Shown in pieces: positions 8,908 to 19,016 of a stretch of 64,000 nt of DNA. How positions within the stretch are numbered: the stretch's first letter is position 1; each line of letters begins with the position of its first letter. The translations under genes and the position numbers were made by a program. Where the stretch lies: NCBI RefSeq assembly GCF_013377085.1, contig NZ_JACAAX010000002.1, forward strand, positions 186,001 to 250,000, given 5' to 3'. Under the pieces are notes generated by a model, which saw only the letters and a list, made by a program, of their open reading frames with translations, ran no database searches and had not been told where the DNA came from. This DNA is from Rhodoplanes sp. Its GTDB lineage: Bacteria; Pseudomonadota; Alphaproteobacteria; Rhizobiales; Xanthobacteraceae.

Positions 8908-11900
8908 TCACCCCGGCGCCAGATCGCCCAGGAAGCTCGCGGCGACCGAGAGGCGCGACAGCGTCAGGCCGGAGCCGGCGATCTCGTGCACGGCGGCGCG
9001 CACCCGCTCGACGGCAGAGCCGCGCGCCTTCGCCCAGGCCGCGACCGCCGCCTCGCCGAAAGCGCCGCCCGCCAGAATCTCGGCCGCGATGCGGCGCGCC
9101 GCGTCGCCGATCTGGTCGAGCGCGCGGTCGAGCGCCAGCCGGTCGAAATAGTCGGCGATCACGATCTTTCGGGCCGACCCGGCGAGCCGGTCGACCTCGA
9201 AATAGGCGGCGACCGCGAACCAGGTGGCGGCGACCTCGGCGACCGGGCGGCCGGTGCGGTCGGCGACCAGCACGGCGTCGGTCGCCGCGGCGATCTGCGG
9301 CAGGTTGGCGAGGCGGCGCGCCAGCGCCTCCGGCACGCCGGCGGCGGCGAGCTCGTTTGTGCGGGCGGCACGCGCCGTCTGGGCGTCCTTCGGCAGGATG
9401 CGGTCGAGCGCCTCGACGACCGTCGCGATCCCCTCGCGATGATGGGCGACGATGCCGGCGAGCCCGCCGGAGAAGTCGATCCGGCGCAGCATCCACACCA
9501 TGCGGTCGAGCAGCAGGTTCTGCACCGATTCGAGCAGCGCGAGCTGCAGGCCGCCGTCGATCCGGTTGTCCAGCGCCTCGATCTCGGTGTTGAGCGCGAC
9601 CATGTCGTAGGAGTCGCGCACCGCCGCGAAGGCCGCGGCGATGCGGTCCGGGCCGGCGCCGGTCTGGTCGGCGATGCGCACCACCAGGGTCGGGCCGCCG
9701 CGGTTGATCATCGAGTTGGCGAGCTGCGTCACGATGATGTCGCGGCGCAGCCGGTGGCCGGTGAGCGCGTCGGGGAACCTGTCCGCCACCGCGACGGGGA
9801 AATAGCGGCCCAGCTCACGGCCGAGATAGACGTCGTCGGGGATCGCCGAGTCGAGCAGGTCGTGGCCGAGCGACAGCTTGGCATAGGCGAGCAGCACGGC
9901 GAGCTCGGGCCTCGTCAGCGGCTCGCTGCGGGCGCGGCGCTCGGCGATCTCGACGTCGTCGGGCAGGAGCTCGACGGCGCGGTCGAGCAGGCTGCGGCGC
10001 TCCAGCGTCTGCATCAGGCGTTGCTGGAAGCCGAGATCCTCGAGGCCGCGCCGCTGTGCCAGCGACAGCGCCTGGGTCTGCTGATAGTTGTTGCGCAGCA
10101 CCAGGCGCGCCACGTCGTCGGTGAGCGAGGCGAGCAGTGCGTCGCGTCCGGCGCGGTCGATGCGGCCGTCGGCGAGCGGCCGGCCGAGCGCGATCTTGAG
10201 ATTCACCTCGACGTCCGACGTGTTGACGCCGGCCGAGTTGTCGATCGCGTCGGTGTTGAGCCGCACGCCGGAGCGCGCCGCGGCGATGCGGCCGCGCTGG
10301 GTCATGCCGAGATTGGCGCCCTCGCCCACCACCTTGCAGCGCAGCGAGTCGGCGATCACCCGGATCGCATCGTTGGCGCGGTCGCCGGCCTGCTCGTTGG
10401 TCTCCTCGGAGGCGCGCACATAGGTGCCGATGCCGCCGAACCACAGCAGATCGACGGGCGCCGTGAGAATCGCGCTCATCAGCTCGGCCGGCGTGACGCG
10501 CTCCTTTGCGAGCCCGACGGCGGCCTGCGCTTCCGGCGACAGCACGATCTCCTTGGCGGCTCGCGAAAACACGCCGCCGCCGGACGAGATCAGCGCGCGA
10601 TCATAATCCTGCCAGCTCGATCGAGGCAGGGCGAACAGCCGCGCCCGCTCCTGATAACTTCGCTCCGGGTCTGGATTCGGATCGACAAAAATGTCGCGAT
10701 GGTCGAACGCCGCGATCAGCCTGGTGGTGCGCTCGCGCAGAAGCCCGTTGCCGAAGACGTCGCCCGACATGTCGCCGACGCCCGCCACGCTGAACGGCGT
10801 CCGGCCGATGTCGACGTTCATCTCGCGAAAATGGCGCTTTACCGCCTCCCAGGCGCCGCGCGCCGTGATGCCCATCTGTTTGTGGTCGTAGCCGGCCGAG
10901 CCGCCCGACGCGAAGGCGTCGTCGAGCCAGAAGCCGCGAGCCTGCGCGATGCCGTTCGCGATGTCCGAGAAGGTCGCCGTGCCCTTGTCGGCGGCGACCA
11001 CCAGATAAGGATCGTCGCCGTCGTGCCGCACCGTGTCGGCCGGCACCACGGCGCCGTCCGGCCCGATCGTGTCGGTGACGTCGAGCAGCGCGCCCATGAA
11101 CGCCTTGTAGGTGGCGATGCCCTCGGCCTGCACGGCCTCGCGATTGCCCGTGGGAAGGTGCTTCGGCACGAAGCCGCCCTTGGCGCCGACCGGGACGATG
11201 ACGGCGTTCTTCACCTGCTGGGCCTTGACCAGGCTCAGCACCTCGGTGCGGAAATCCTGCGGCCGGTCCGACCAGCGGATGCCGCCGCGCGCCACCTTGC
11301 CGAAGCGCAGATGCACGGCCTCCAGCCGCGGCGAATAGACAAACACCTCGCAGAGCGGCCGCGGCAGCGGCAGATCCTCGATGCGGCGGCTGTCGAACTT
11401 GATCGCCAGAACCGATTTCGGCTGGCCGTCGCGATCGAGCTGATAGAAGTTGGTGCGCACCGCCGCCAGCACGGCGTTGACGAAGCGGCGCACGATGCGG
11501 TCCTCGTCGAGGCTGTCGACCGCGTCGAGCGCGGTCTCGATCTCCTGCAGGAGCGTCGCCTGCATGTCGGCGCGGCCGTCGACCGAGAGACCCCGGCGCG
11601 GCTCGAAGCGGGCGTGGAACAGCGTGACGATCTTCTCGGCGAGCGCCGGGTGCCGCGCCAGCGTCGACCACATGTAGTCCTGCGACCACCGCACGCCGAC
11701 CTGGCGCAGACAGCGCGACAGCATGCGCAGCAGTGCGATCTCACGCCACGGCAGCGCGGCGACGAGCGCCAGCGCGTTGTAGCCGTCGTCCTCTGCGACG
11801 CCGCGCATCGCCATCAGGAACACGGCTTCGAGCCGGCGGCCGAGCAGATCGAGATCGACGGCGCCGCCGTCGAGCCGCTCCAGCGTCATGTCGTGCAGCC

Positions 11901-13758
11901 ACACATGAGCGCCCATTTGGGGACCGTCGCCGGCCGGCGCATCGACCCGGAACGTGCTCTCGTCGACGACCCGGAAGCCCATGTGCTCCAGCACCGGCAC
12001 CCGCTCGGACAGCGGGATCGGCCGACCGAAGCTCCACACCTTCAGGCGCGCGCAGGCCGCCGCGTCGCCGGTGCGGCGATGGAAGGCGACGCCGAGTGGA
12101 CGCTCGGCGGTGAGCCGCTCGAGGATGCGGATGTCGACGACCGCGGTCGCCGGCGTGAAGGCGGCCCGGTAGGCGCGCGAGAACGCATCGGCGTATTTTT
12201 CGCGCAACGAGATCGCGCGCGCCGGATCGAGCGTCGCGTCGAGCTCGGCGGCGAGGCGATCCTGCCAGGTCAGCACGATCGACGAGACGGCGTCCTCGAG
12301 CGCAGCGCGACTCGGGCACGGCGTGTCGCCGGCCCAGCGCGCCACGATGTAGTGGACGCGCACCAGCGGGCCTTCCGGAAACCACGGATAGAAGGCGACG
12401 ATGCGGCCCGCATAGACGGAGGCGAGATGGTCGGCGATCGCCTCGCGCACCGTGGAATCGTAGCGGTCGCGCGGCACGTAGACGATCACCGAGACGAAGC
12501 GGTCGAAGCGGTCGAGCCGCGCCAGCACGCGCACGCGCGGCCGCTCGCCGAGATGCATCACCACCAGGGCGAAGCGATGCAGCGTCTCCTCGTCGATCTG
12601 AAAGAGCTCGTCGCGCGGATAGGTCTCCAGCACGTTGACGAGGGCGCGACCCGAATGGCCCGCCGGCGGGAAGCCGGCCCGCCCCATCACGGCGTCGATC
12701 TTGCGGCGCAGATACGGGATGCTGCGGGCCGAGCGCGTATAGGCCGTCGCCGTGAACAGGCCGAGCAGGCGCAGCTCGCCGACGACATGGCCGCCGGCAT
12801 CGAAGCGCTTGATGCCGATATAGTCCATGTGGACGCGCCGATGCACGCGCGAGCGTGCATTCGCCTTGGTGATGATCAGGGCCTTGGGCTCCTGCAGGAA
12901 CTCCATCACCTCCGGCGTCATGGTGACGAACTCGCGGCCACGCCGCAGCACCCGCACGTCGCTCTGACGCAGGATGCCGAGCGCGTCGGCGGGATCGGCC
13001 TCGGCGGCGGCCGCCGCCGCATCGCCGCGATCGATCACATAGGTCCGCATGCCGAGGAACGTGAAGTTGTCCTCGGTCAGCCAGCGCAGGAAGGCGGCCG
13101 CCTCGGCGACCTCGCCGGCGGGCAGCGGCGGCGGCTCGCGCTCCAGCGTGGCGATCACGGCGTCGAGACGCTCGCGCATGGCGCGCCAGTCCTCGACCGC
13201 GAACCGCACGTCGGCGAGCGTCGCTTTGAGCGCCGCGATGGTCTCGTCGCGCCGCGCCGCATCGGCGATCCGCTCGACATGCACGTGGATCAGGCTTTCG
13301 CGCGGCCTCGTCTCGGCGGCGCCACCGGCCGGCGCCCACGAGACGAGACGCCCGGCGCCGTCGCGCGCGACGGCCAGAACCGGATGGGCGGCGAGCAGCG
13401 GCTCGAGCCCGCGCTCGCGCAAGGCGCCGAGCACCGAGTCGAGCAGGAACGGCATGTCGTCGTTGACGATCTCGATCACCGAGACGGGCGACGGTGCAGC
13501 CTCGGCGGCCGGCGTCACGATGCGGATCGTCGGCGTGCGGGCAGGCCGCTCGGCCATGAAGGCGCGCGCCGCGATCGCCATCGCGGCGAGCTCGTCGGCC
13601 GCATAGCCGCCGAGATCCTCGGGCGCCACGTCGGCGAACATGACGCCGACCAGCGCCACGTCGGCGGCCTCGGCCTTCGCGGCCACGATCGCAGCAGCCT
13701 CGGCGACGACCTTGGGGATGACCGACTCGTCGGGACCCGGCCCGGCTTCCGCATCCAT
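8908..13758 (-). CDS. gdhB: NAD-specific glutamate dehydrogenase, large (about 180 kDa) class
   Basis: This 1616-residue cytoplasmic enzyme deaminates L-glutamate to 2-oxoglutarate with NAD+. The length and internal organisation fit the large GDH class: a long N-terminal ACT-like regulatory part, then the catalytic core. Core landmarks are VYSPRLEAVHLRFGKVARGG, GGIRWSDRPQDFRTEVLSLVKAQQ, VPVGAKGGFV and NGLLRERTTRLIAAFDHRDIF, followed by a helical C-terminal domain. The start at 13758 is preferred because GGAG lies six bases upstream; an ATG at 13770 is in frame four codons earlier. A TATATAT stretch at about 13796-13802 may be its -10 region. It has no operon partner. The symbol follows common usage for this class and is not proven for this organism. 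Confidence 0.93.
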   Translation of the reverse strand: MDAEAGPGPDESVIPKVVAEAAAIVAAKAEAADVALVGVMFADVAPEDLGGYAADELAAMAIAARAFMAERPARTPTIRIVTPAAEAAPSPVSVIEIVNDDMPFLLDSVLGALRERGLEPLLAAHPVLAVARDGAGRLVSWAPAGGAAETRPRESLIHVHVERIADAARRDETIAALKATLADVRFAVEDWRAMRERLDAVIATLEREPPPLPAGEVAEAAAFLRWLTEDNFTFLGMRTYVIDRGDAAAAAAEADPADALGILRQSDVRVLRRGREFVTMTPEVMEFLQEPKALIITKANARSRVHRRVHMDYIGIKRFDAGGHVVGELRLLGLFTATAYTRSARSIPYLRRKIDAVMGRAGFPPAGHSGRALVNVLETYPRDELFQIDEETLHRFALVVMHLGERPRVRVLARLDRFDRFVSVIVYVPRDRYDSTVREAIADHLASVYAGRIVAFYPWFPEGPLVRVHYIVARWAGDTPCPSRAALEDAVSSIVLTWQDRLAAELDATLDPARAISLREKYADAFSRAYRAAFTPATAVVDIRILERLTAERPLGVAFHRRTGDAAACARLKVWSFGRPIPLSERVPVLEHMGFRVVDESTFRVDAPAGDGPQMGAHVWLHDMTLERLDGGAVDLDLLGRRLEAVFLMAMRGVAEDDGYNALALVAALPWREIALLRMLSRCLRQVGVRWSQDYMWSTLARHPALAEKIVTLFHARFEPRRGLSVDGRADMQATLLQEIETALDAVDSLDEDRIVRRFVNAVLAAVRTNFYQLDRDGQPKSVLAIKFDSRRIEDLPLPRPLCEVFVYSPRLEAVHLRFGKVARGGIRWSDRPQDFRTEVLSLVKAQQVKNAVIVPVGAKGGFVPKHLPTGNREAVQAEGIATYKAFMGALLDVTDTIGPDGAVVPADTVRHDGDDPYLVVAADKGTATFSDIANGIAQARGFWLDDAFASGGSAGYDHKQMGITARGAWEAVKRHFREMNVDIGRTPFSVAGVGDMSGDVFGNGLLRERTTRLIAAFDHRDIFVDPNPDPERSYQERARLFALPRSSWQDYDRALISSGGGVFSRAAKEIVLSPEAQAAVGLAKERVTPAELMSAILTAPVDLLWFGGIGTYVRASEETNEQAGDRANDAIRVIADSLRCKVVGEGANLGMTQRGRIAAARSGVRLNTDAIDNSAGVNTSDVEVNLKIALGRPLADGRIDRAGRDALLASLTDDVARLVLRNNYQQTQALSLAQRRGLEDLGFQQRLMQTLERRSLLDRAVELLPDDVEIAERRARSEPLTRPELAVLLAYAKLSLGHDLLDSAIPDDVYLGRELGRYFPVAVADRFPDALTGHRLRRDIIVTQLANSMINRGGPTLVVRIADQTGAGPDRIAAAFAAVRDSYDMVALNTEIEALDNRIDGGLQLALLESVQNLLLDRMVWMLRRIDFSGGLAGIVAHHREGIATVVEALDRILPKDAQTARAARTNELAAAGVPEALARRLANLPQIAAATDAVLVADRTGRPVAEVAATWFAVAAYFEVDRLAGSARKIVIADYFDRLALDRALDQIGDAARRIAAEILAGGAFGEAAVAAWAKARGSAVERVRAAVHEIAGSGLTLSRLSVAASFLGDLAPG

Positions 13759-13873
13759 GCTGTGCTCCATCGAGTCGCCCGCACCTGCCGACCCGATATA
13801 TAGGCCGGTTCGCGGCGCGAGACACGCGGGCGCACACAACCGGACGGAGGATCCGGCCCTTCTCGCAGGTGCG

Positions 13874-15139
13874 TCAGCGCCGCCACCCGGCAGCGAGACG
13901 GGCCACGAAGGCGTCGATCTCGGCCGGTGAGTTGACCGCGTGGATCGAGGCGCGCAGCACCGCCGTGACGCCGCGGTCGGCGAGCGCGAGGCGGGCGTGC
14001 TCGGCCCCTATCACGGCGACCCGGACGCCGGACGCCTGCAGGGCCGTGGCGATGCGGCCGATGTCGCGTTGCGGGTCGGCCCAGGTCAAAATGCCGGAGC
14101 CGTGCTCCGAGCCGGCTTCGAGCGGCGGCGGCAGCCCGGCCGCCTCGGCGCAGCGGACCGCATGGGCGACGAGGTCGCGGATGCGCACCGCGATGCGGGC
14201 CGGGCCGAGCGACAGCGCCAGGCGCACGGCGGCGCCGAGGCCGAGCCGCACCGCCGGGTTGAACTCGAAGCTCTCGAAGCGCAACGCCCCGTCGCGCACA
14301 GCGAAACGGTCGTCGCGGTCCCAGCGGACGCCGGCCATGTCGACCGACGACGGCGACCCGGCGCGGGCGAGCGCCCGCGGCGAGACGGACAGCACCGCGA
14401 CACCCTTCGGCCCGCGCAGCCATTTTCGCGAGGGAAACACCAATACGTCGGCCCCCAGAGCCGCGGCGTCGACCGGCATCTGCCCGACCGCTTGCGCCGC
14501 ATCGATCATCACCAGCGCGTCGCGCGCCCGCAGCTCCGCCGCCAGCGCCGCGACGTCGTTGACGAGACCGCTCGCGGTCGGCACCAGCGGCAGCGCCACG
14601 ACATCACCGGCGCGGACGGATTCGATCAGCCTGTCGGGCTCGACGCGCCCCTGCGCGTCGACCGGCAGGACCTCGACCGCGAGGCCGGCGCGCTCGCCCA
14701 AAAGCCCGGCATTGAGGAGATTCGGCCCCCACTCGTTGCGCACCGTGACGAGCCGGCGGGCGCCGCCGGCGACCAGCGCGCCGAGCGCCGTCGCGAAGGC
14801 GCGTGTCGCCGTGTCCGCGAAGGCGATGGAGGCCGGCTCCGCCCCGACCAGGCGGGCGACCAGGCGGCGGACCTCGTCGAGCGCGCCCGCATGGGCCTCG
14901 ATCGCTGCATGCACCCCCATGGCGCGCTCGGCGGCGAGGAACTGTTCCATGGCCGCGATCACGGCGCCGGGCGCCAGGCTGGCGCTGGCATGGTTGAGGT
15001 GGACGTGATGGCCGACCGCCGGCGTGTCGGCGCGCAGTGCCGCGACCTCGCCGTCGGTGAGGGCGGCCGGGCGGGCGGCACCCGGAGGCGCCCCGGCGGC
15101 GGCGCCTCGCTCCGCTTCGTCGCCCGCGGCTGCGCTCAT
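13874..15139 (-). CDS. Class-V PLP-dependent aminotransferase / cysteine desulfurase-like protein
   Basis: This 421-residue protein has the class-V fold. The PLP-contacting Asp is in LVMIDAAQAVGQ and the Schiff-base lysine in FPSRKWLRGPKGVAVL. HLNHASASLAPG near the N-terminus matches the isc/egt-type desulfurase family. The start at 15139 is chosen because AGGAGAG lies five bases upstream; an in-frame ATG at 15181 would add 14 residues without a ribosome site. No SUF or ISC genes are nearby, so a dedicated Fe-S role is not supported. It is divergent from the AhpD-like gene. Confidence 0.83.
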   Translation of the reverse strand: MSAAAGDEAERGAAAGAPPGAARPAALTDGEVAALRADTPAVGHHVHLNHASASLAPGAVIAAMEQFLAAERAMGVHAAIEAHAGALDEVRRLVARLVGAEPASIAFADTATRAFATALGALVAGGARRLVTVRNEWGPNLLNAGLLGERAGLAVEVLPVDAQGRVEPDRLIESVRAGDVVALPLVPTASGLVNDVAALAAELRARDALVMIDAAQAVGQMPVDAAALGADVLVFPSRKWLRGPKGVAVLSVSPRALARAGSPSSVDMAGVRWDRDDRFAVRDGALRFESFEFNPAVRLGLGAAVRLALSLGPARIAVRIRDLVAHAVRCAEAAGLPPPLEAGSEHGSGILTWADPQRDIGRIATALQASGVRVAVIGAEHARLALADRGVTAVLRASIHAVNSPAEIDAFVARLAAGWRR

Positions 15140-15226
15140 CGTCTCTCCTGCGCCGACGGTCGCCTCGCGTGCCGCCGCCATGTAGGCTGCAGTCTAGACC
15201 ATCGGTCGGGCGGAGAGGAGGCGCGC

Positions 15227-15844
15227 ATGGAGAAGACGGGTTCGGCCATTGCATCCGATACGGACACCACCGCGCGCCGCGACGACGAGCCGGTGATCGC
15301 GCTCGACCTCCCGGCCGCTCCGCTCAGCCCGGCCATGGCCGCGTATTTCGAAAAATGCGACGAAAAGCTCGGCTTCGTCCCGAACGTTCTGAAAGCATAC
15401 GCCTTCGACATGGCGAAGCTGGAAGGCTTCGTCGCCGTCTACAATGATCTGATGCTGGCGCCTTCGGGCCTGTCAAAACTCGAGCGCGAGATGATCGCGG
15501 TGGCGGTGTCGTCGCACAACCACTGCCACTACTGCCTGGTGGCGCATGGCGCTGCCGTACGAGCGCTGTCGGGCGATCCCGTGCTCGGCGAGCAGATGGT
15601 GACGAACTTCCGGGCCGCCCGATTGTCGCCGCGCCAGCGCGCCATGCTGGATTTTGCCGTGACGCTGACGGCAGCGCCCTGGACCGTCGAGGAGGAGGAC
15701 CGCGCCGCCTTGCGGGCCGTCGGCTTCTCGGATCGCGACATCTGGGATATCGCGGCCGTCGCGGCCTTCTTCAACATGACCAACCGGCTCGCATCGGCGA
15801 CCGACATGCGGCCGAACCCCGAGTATCACGCGCAGGCGCGCTGA
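15227..15844 (+). CDS. AhpD/carboxymuconolactone-decarboxylase-like peroxidase-related protein
   Basis: This 205-residue protein belongs to the AhpD-like superfamily. The redox motif is HNHCHYCLVAHG (CxxC with the following His) near residues 103-114, preceded by the typical LSKLEREMIAVAVS helix. Family members act as alkylhydroperoxidase or peroxidase-like proteins; no substrate is known here. The start is well supported by GGAGAGGAGG just upstream at 15212-15221. It is divergent from the class-V aminotransferase gene and 38 bp before the alpha/beta hydrolase gene. Confidence 0.87.
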   Translation: MEKTGSAIASDTDTTARRDDEPVIALDLPAAPLSPAMAAYFEKCDEKLGFVPNVLKAYAFDMAKLEGFVAVYNDLMLAPSGLSKLEREMIAVAVSSHNHCHYCLVAHGAAVRALSGDPVLGEQMVTNFRAARLSPRQRAMLDFAVTLTAAPWTVEEEDRAALRAVGFSDRDIWDIAAVAAFFNMTNRLASATDMRPNPEYHAQAR

Positions 15845-15882
15845 CCGCGCCGCGCCTCGACTGCATCAGGGAGGACCAAGAC

Positions 15883-16938
15883 ATGCTCGACCGATTGCTG
15901 CTCGCCGCCGTCATCGCCTTCGCGAGCGTTCCGGCGCTCGCCCAGACGGCGGCACCAGCCGCCACGGCGCCCGCCGTCGTGATGGAGGAGACGATGGTGC
16001 CCGCGGTCGATCCGGGCATCTCGATCTATGTCCGCAACAAGCACCGCGCCGACATGTCGAGCTTCCGGCCGGAGCGCACCGTGCTGTTCGTGCACGGCTC
16101 GACCTATCCGGCCCACACCGCGTTCGACCTGCCGCTCGGCGGCCTGTCGTGGATGGATTACATCGCGCAGCGCGGCTACGACGTATACCTGCTCGACCTG
16201 CGCGGCTACGGCAAGTCGACACGTCCGCCCGAGATGGCCGACAAGCCGGAGGCGCACGGCGCCATCGTGCGGGGCGACACCGCCGTCAAGGACATCGGCG
16301 CGGTCGTCGACCACATCCTGAAGCGCCGCGGCATTCCGCGCCTCACGCTGCTCGGCTGGTCGTGGGGCACCACCCTGATGGCGACCTACACGACCCAAAA
16401 TCCCGACAAGGTCGAGCGCCTCGCCCTCTACGCCCCGCAATGGATCCGCACGACGCCGTCGCTGGTGCAGGCCGGCGCCGGCCCGATCCCGGCCTACCGT
16501 ATGGTGCGGCGCGACCAGGCGCTCGGGCGCTGGCTCACCGGCGTGCCCGAGGACAAGAAGGCGACCCTGATCCCGGCCGGCTGGTTCGACCAGTGGGCCG
16601 ACGCCACCTTCGCCACCGATCCGGTCGGCGCCGCCATGACCCCGCCGGTGCTGCGCGCCCCCAACGGCACGGTCCAGGACACGGCGGACTTCTGGGGCGC
16701 CGGCAAGGCCTATTACGATCCGGCCAAGATCACGGTGCCGACCCTTCTGGTGCAGGCCGAGTGGGACCAGGACACACCGCCCTATATGGCGCAGACGCTG
16801 TTTCCGCTGCTCAAGAACGCGCCCGACAAGCGCTATGTCTGGCTGGCCGAGGGCACCCACACGATCATCATGGAGAAGAACCGGCTGAAGCTGTTCGAGG
16901 CCGTGCAGGCCTTCCTGGACGTGGCCGGCCGCTTCTGA
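15883..16938 (+). CDS. Secreted alpha/beta hydrolase
   Basis: This 351-residue hydrolase has an N-terminal signal peptide (LLLAAVIAFASVPALAQ, cleavage near residue 21), so it is exported. The fold signature includes FVHGSTYPAHTAFD (oxyanion region), the nucleophile elbow GWSWGTT and the terminal histidine in EGTHTIIMEKN. The substrate is unknown. GGGAGGA about 9 bases upstream supports the start. A GC-rich terminator hairpin follows directly, so it is transcriptionally separated from the next gene. Confidence 0.87.
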   Translation: MLDRLLLAAVIAFASVPALAQTAAPAATAPAVVMEETMVPAVDPGISIYVRNKHRADMSSFRPERTVLFVHGSTYPAHTAFDLPLGGLSWMDYIAQRGYDVYLLDLRGYGKSTRPPEMADKPEAHGAIVRGDTAVKDIGAVVDHILKRRGIPRLTLLGWSWGTTLMATYTTQNPDKVERLALYAPQWIRTTPSLVQAGAGPIPAYRMVRRDQALGRWLTGVPEDKKATLIPAGWFDQWADATFATDPVGAAMTPPVLRAPNGTVQDTADFWGAGKAYYDPAKITVPTLLVQAEWDQDTPPYMAQTLFPLLKNAPDKRYVWLAEGTHTIIMEKNRLKLFEAVQAFLDVAGRF

Positions 16939-16952
16939 TCCCACCCTCTCAC

Positions 16953-16980
16953 GAAGGGGCGGCCACCGCGCCGCCCCTTC
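16953..16980 (+). terminator. Rho-independent terminator-like hairpin
   Basis: GAAGGGGCGGC and GCCGCCCCTTC form a perfect 11-bp stem with a 6-base loop, followed by TCTGTTT. It lies 14 bp after the hydrolase stop and 20 bp before the ggt start. The T-tract is short. Confidence 0.65.
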
Positions 16981-17000
16981 TCTGTTTCGGACATGCAAGC

Positions 17001-18728
17001 ATGCGTCTCGCCGTCGTCTCCCTCCTCGCGCTGCTGATCGCCGCGCCGATCGTCGCGCGTGCCCAGGAGGCCGCGATGGCGCCGAGCACCGGGCAGACCG
17101 GTGCGGCCGGCGTGACGTCGCGAGCCGGCATGGTGGCGAGCCAGGACGCCCAGGCCAGCCGGATCGGCGCTGCCGTCCTGGCGCGCGGCGGCAATGCCGT
17201 CGACGCGGCGGTGGCGACCGCCTTTGCGCTCGCCGTGGCGCTGCCGCGCGCCGGCAATCTCGGCGGTGGCGGATTCCTGGTGCTGCATCGCGCCTCCGGC
17301 GAGAACGCGACCATCGATTTTCGCGAGACCGCGCCGGCGGCGGCGACCGCCGGCATGTTCCTCGATGCGGCCGGCAATGCCGATCCGCAGAAGTCGCGCA
17401 ACAGCGCGCTCGCCATCGGGGTGCCGGGCAGCGTCGCCGGGCTGGCGCTGGCGCATCGGCGCTTCGGCTCCGGTCGGCTGACGCTCGCCGAGCTGATCGC
17501 GCCGGCGATCGCGCTCGCCCGCGCCGGCGTGCCGGTGCAGGAGGACCTGCTCGATTCGCTGATGCTGGCGGCGCCGCGCCTCGCCCGCTGGCCGTCCTCG
17601 GCGCGGGTGTTCCTGAAGGACGGGCGGCCGCCCGCCGAGGGCGATCGCCTGGTGCAGCCCGACCTCGCCGAGACTTTGGAGGCGATCGCGGCCGACGGCC
17701 CCGCGGCCTTCTACGACGGGCCGATCGCCGATCGCATCGTCGCCGCCGCGCAGGCGGCCGGCGGGATTCTCACCAAGGCCGACCTCGCCGGCTACCGCGC
17801 CGTGGAGCGCCCGCCGGTGCGCGGCACCTATCGGGGCTTCGACATCATCGCCATGCCGCCGCCCTCCTCGGGTGGCGTCCATCTGGTCGAGATGCTGAAC
17901 ATCCTCGAAGGTTTCGATCTCCAAAAGCTCGGCGCCGGCTCGCCGGCGGCGCTGCATCTCGAGATCGAGGCGATGAAGCTCGCCTATGCGGACCGCGCGG
18001 CGTTTCTGGGGGACGCCGACAAGGTCGACGTGCCGCTCGAACGGCTGCTGTCGAAGGACTACGCCGCCACCTTGCGCCAGGGCATCGACCCGGCAAAAGC
18101 CCGGCCGGCGTCGGAAATCCGCCCGGACAGCCCGGCGCTGGGGCGTGAGGGTGCCAACACGACGCACCTCTCCGTGGTCGACCGCGACGGAAATGCCGTG
18201 GCGCTGACCACCTCGCTCAACTTCAACTTCGGGGTCGGCCTGGTGGCGGACGGCACCGGCGTGCTGCTCAACAACACGCTCGACGATTTTGCCGCCAAGC
18301 CGGGCGCCCCCAACGCCTTCGGGCTGGTCGGCGGGGCCGCCAACGCGCCGGCGCCGGGCAAGCGGCCACTCTCCTCGATGACGCCGGCCCTCATGCTGAA
18401 GGACGGCAAGCCGGTGCTGGTCACCGGGGCGCCGGGCGGCAGCCGGATCATCTCGACGGTGCTGCAGGTGATCGTGAACCGGCTGGACTTCGGCCTGGCG
18501 CCGGCCGAGGCCGTGGCGGCGCCGCGCGTCCATCACCAGTGGCGGCCCGACGAGGTGCTGGTCGAGCGCAGCATGCCGGAGGCGACGGTCCGTGGGCTGG
18601 CGGCGCTCGGCCACCGGCTGCGTATCGGCGCGACCTCGGGCTCGGCCCACACGGTGGCGGCGACGCCGGACGGCCTGGTCGGGGTCGCGGATCAGCGCTC
18701 GCGCGGCGCGCTGGCGGCAGGCGAGTGA
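17001..18728 (+). CDS. ggt: Gamma-glutamyltransferase (periplasmic, autoprocessing)
   Basis: This 575-residue precursor has a signal peptide (LAVVSLLALLIAAPIVARAQ). Family landmarks are VASQDAQASRIGAAVLARGGNAVDAAVATAFAL near the N-terminus and the autoprocessing threonine in GANTTHLSVVDRDGNAVALT (about residue 387). It continues with FGVGLVADGTGVLLNN and the C-terminal PLSSMTPALMLKDGKPVLVTGAPGG. The enzyme hydrolyses or transfers the gamma-glutamyl group of glutathione in the periplasm. An alternative ATG lies nine bases upstream in another frame. It stands alone between a terminator and a tRNA. Confidence 0.93.
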   Translation: MRLAVVSLLALLIAAPIVARAQEAAMAPSTGQTGAAGVTSRAGMVASQDAQASRIGAAVLARGGNAVDAAVATAFALAVALPRAGNLGGGGFLVLHRASGENATIDFRETAPAAATAGMFLDAAGNADPQKSRNSALAIGVPGSVAGLALAHRRFGSGRLTLAELIAPAIALARAGVPVQEDLLDSLMLAAPRLARWPSSARVFLKDGRPPAEGDRLVQPDLAETLEAIAADGPAAFYDGPIADRIVAAAQAAGGILTKADLAGYRAVERPPVRGTYRGFDIIAMPPPSSGGVHLVEMLNILEGFDLQKLGAGSPAALHLEIEAMKLAYADRAAFLGDADKVDVPLERLLSKDYAATLRQGIDPAKARPASEIRPDSPALGREGANTTHLSVVDRDGNAVALTTSLNFNFGVGLVADGTGVLLNNTLDDFAAKPGAPNAFGLVGGAANAPAPGKRPLSSMTPALMLKDGKPVLVTGAPGGSRIISTVLQVIVNRLDFGLAPAEAVAAPRVHHQWRPDEVLVERSMPEATVRGLAALGHRLRIGATSGSAHTVAATPDGLVGVADQRSRGALAAGE

Positions 18729-18763
18729 GGCAGGTCGGCGACGGCGGCACGGCGACAGGCGCG

Positions 18764-18985
18764 TCAGGAAACCCGGTGGCGGCTGTCGAGCAGGCGGCCG
18801 AGCTGACGGCGGGCGCGACCACGGCCGGGGGGACGCGCGTTGAGGCGGATCGACCAGCCGCTGCGGTAGTCGGGAACGAACAGCGACGCGGTCTTGAATC
18901 GGCCGGCAACCGGTGGAACGGGTGTGGGAGCAAACGTCACAAAGCGCAACAAGACGGGCAACATTGCACGCGTCCGCAAAATCAC
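18764..18985 (-). CDS. Possible small hypothetical protein
   Basis: A 73-codon frame (or 66 codons from the internal ATG) fills most of the gap between ggt and the tRNA gene. Its second half has strong GC bias at the third codon position and a fairly ordinary composition (FVPDYRSGWSIRLNARPPG). It has no recognised domain and no clear ribosome site, so it may be chance. Confidence 0.22.
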   Translation of the reverse strand: MILRTRAMLPVLLRFVTFAPTPVPPVAGRFKTASLFVPDYRSGWSIRLNARPPGRGRARRQLGRLLDSRHRVS

Positions 18986-19016
18986 ACTGATGACCCGCCG
19001 GTAAACCGAGCGGACT

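Noticed and set aside
8986-13803. 1605-codon open frame on the plus strand opposite the NAD-glutamate dehydrogenase gene
   Set aside because: It mirrors the GDH codon structure in GC-rich DNA, is Arg/His/Asp-rich throughout and shows no domain; the minus-strand frame has all GDH motifs.
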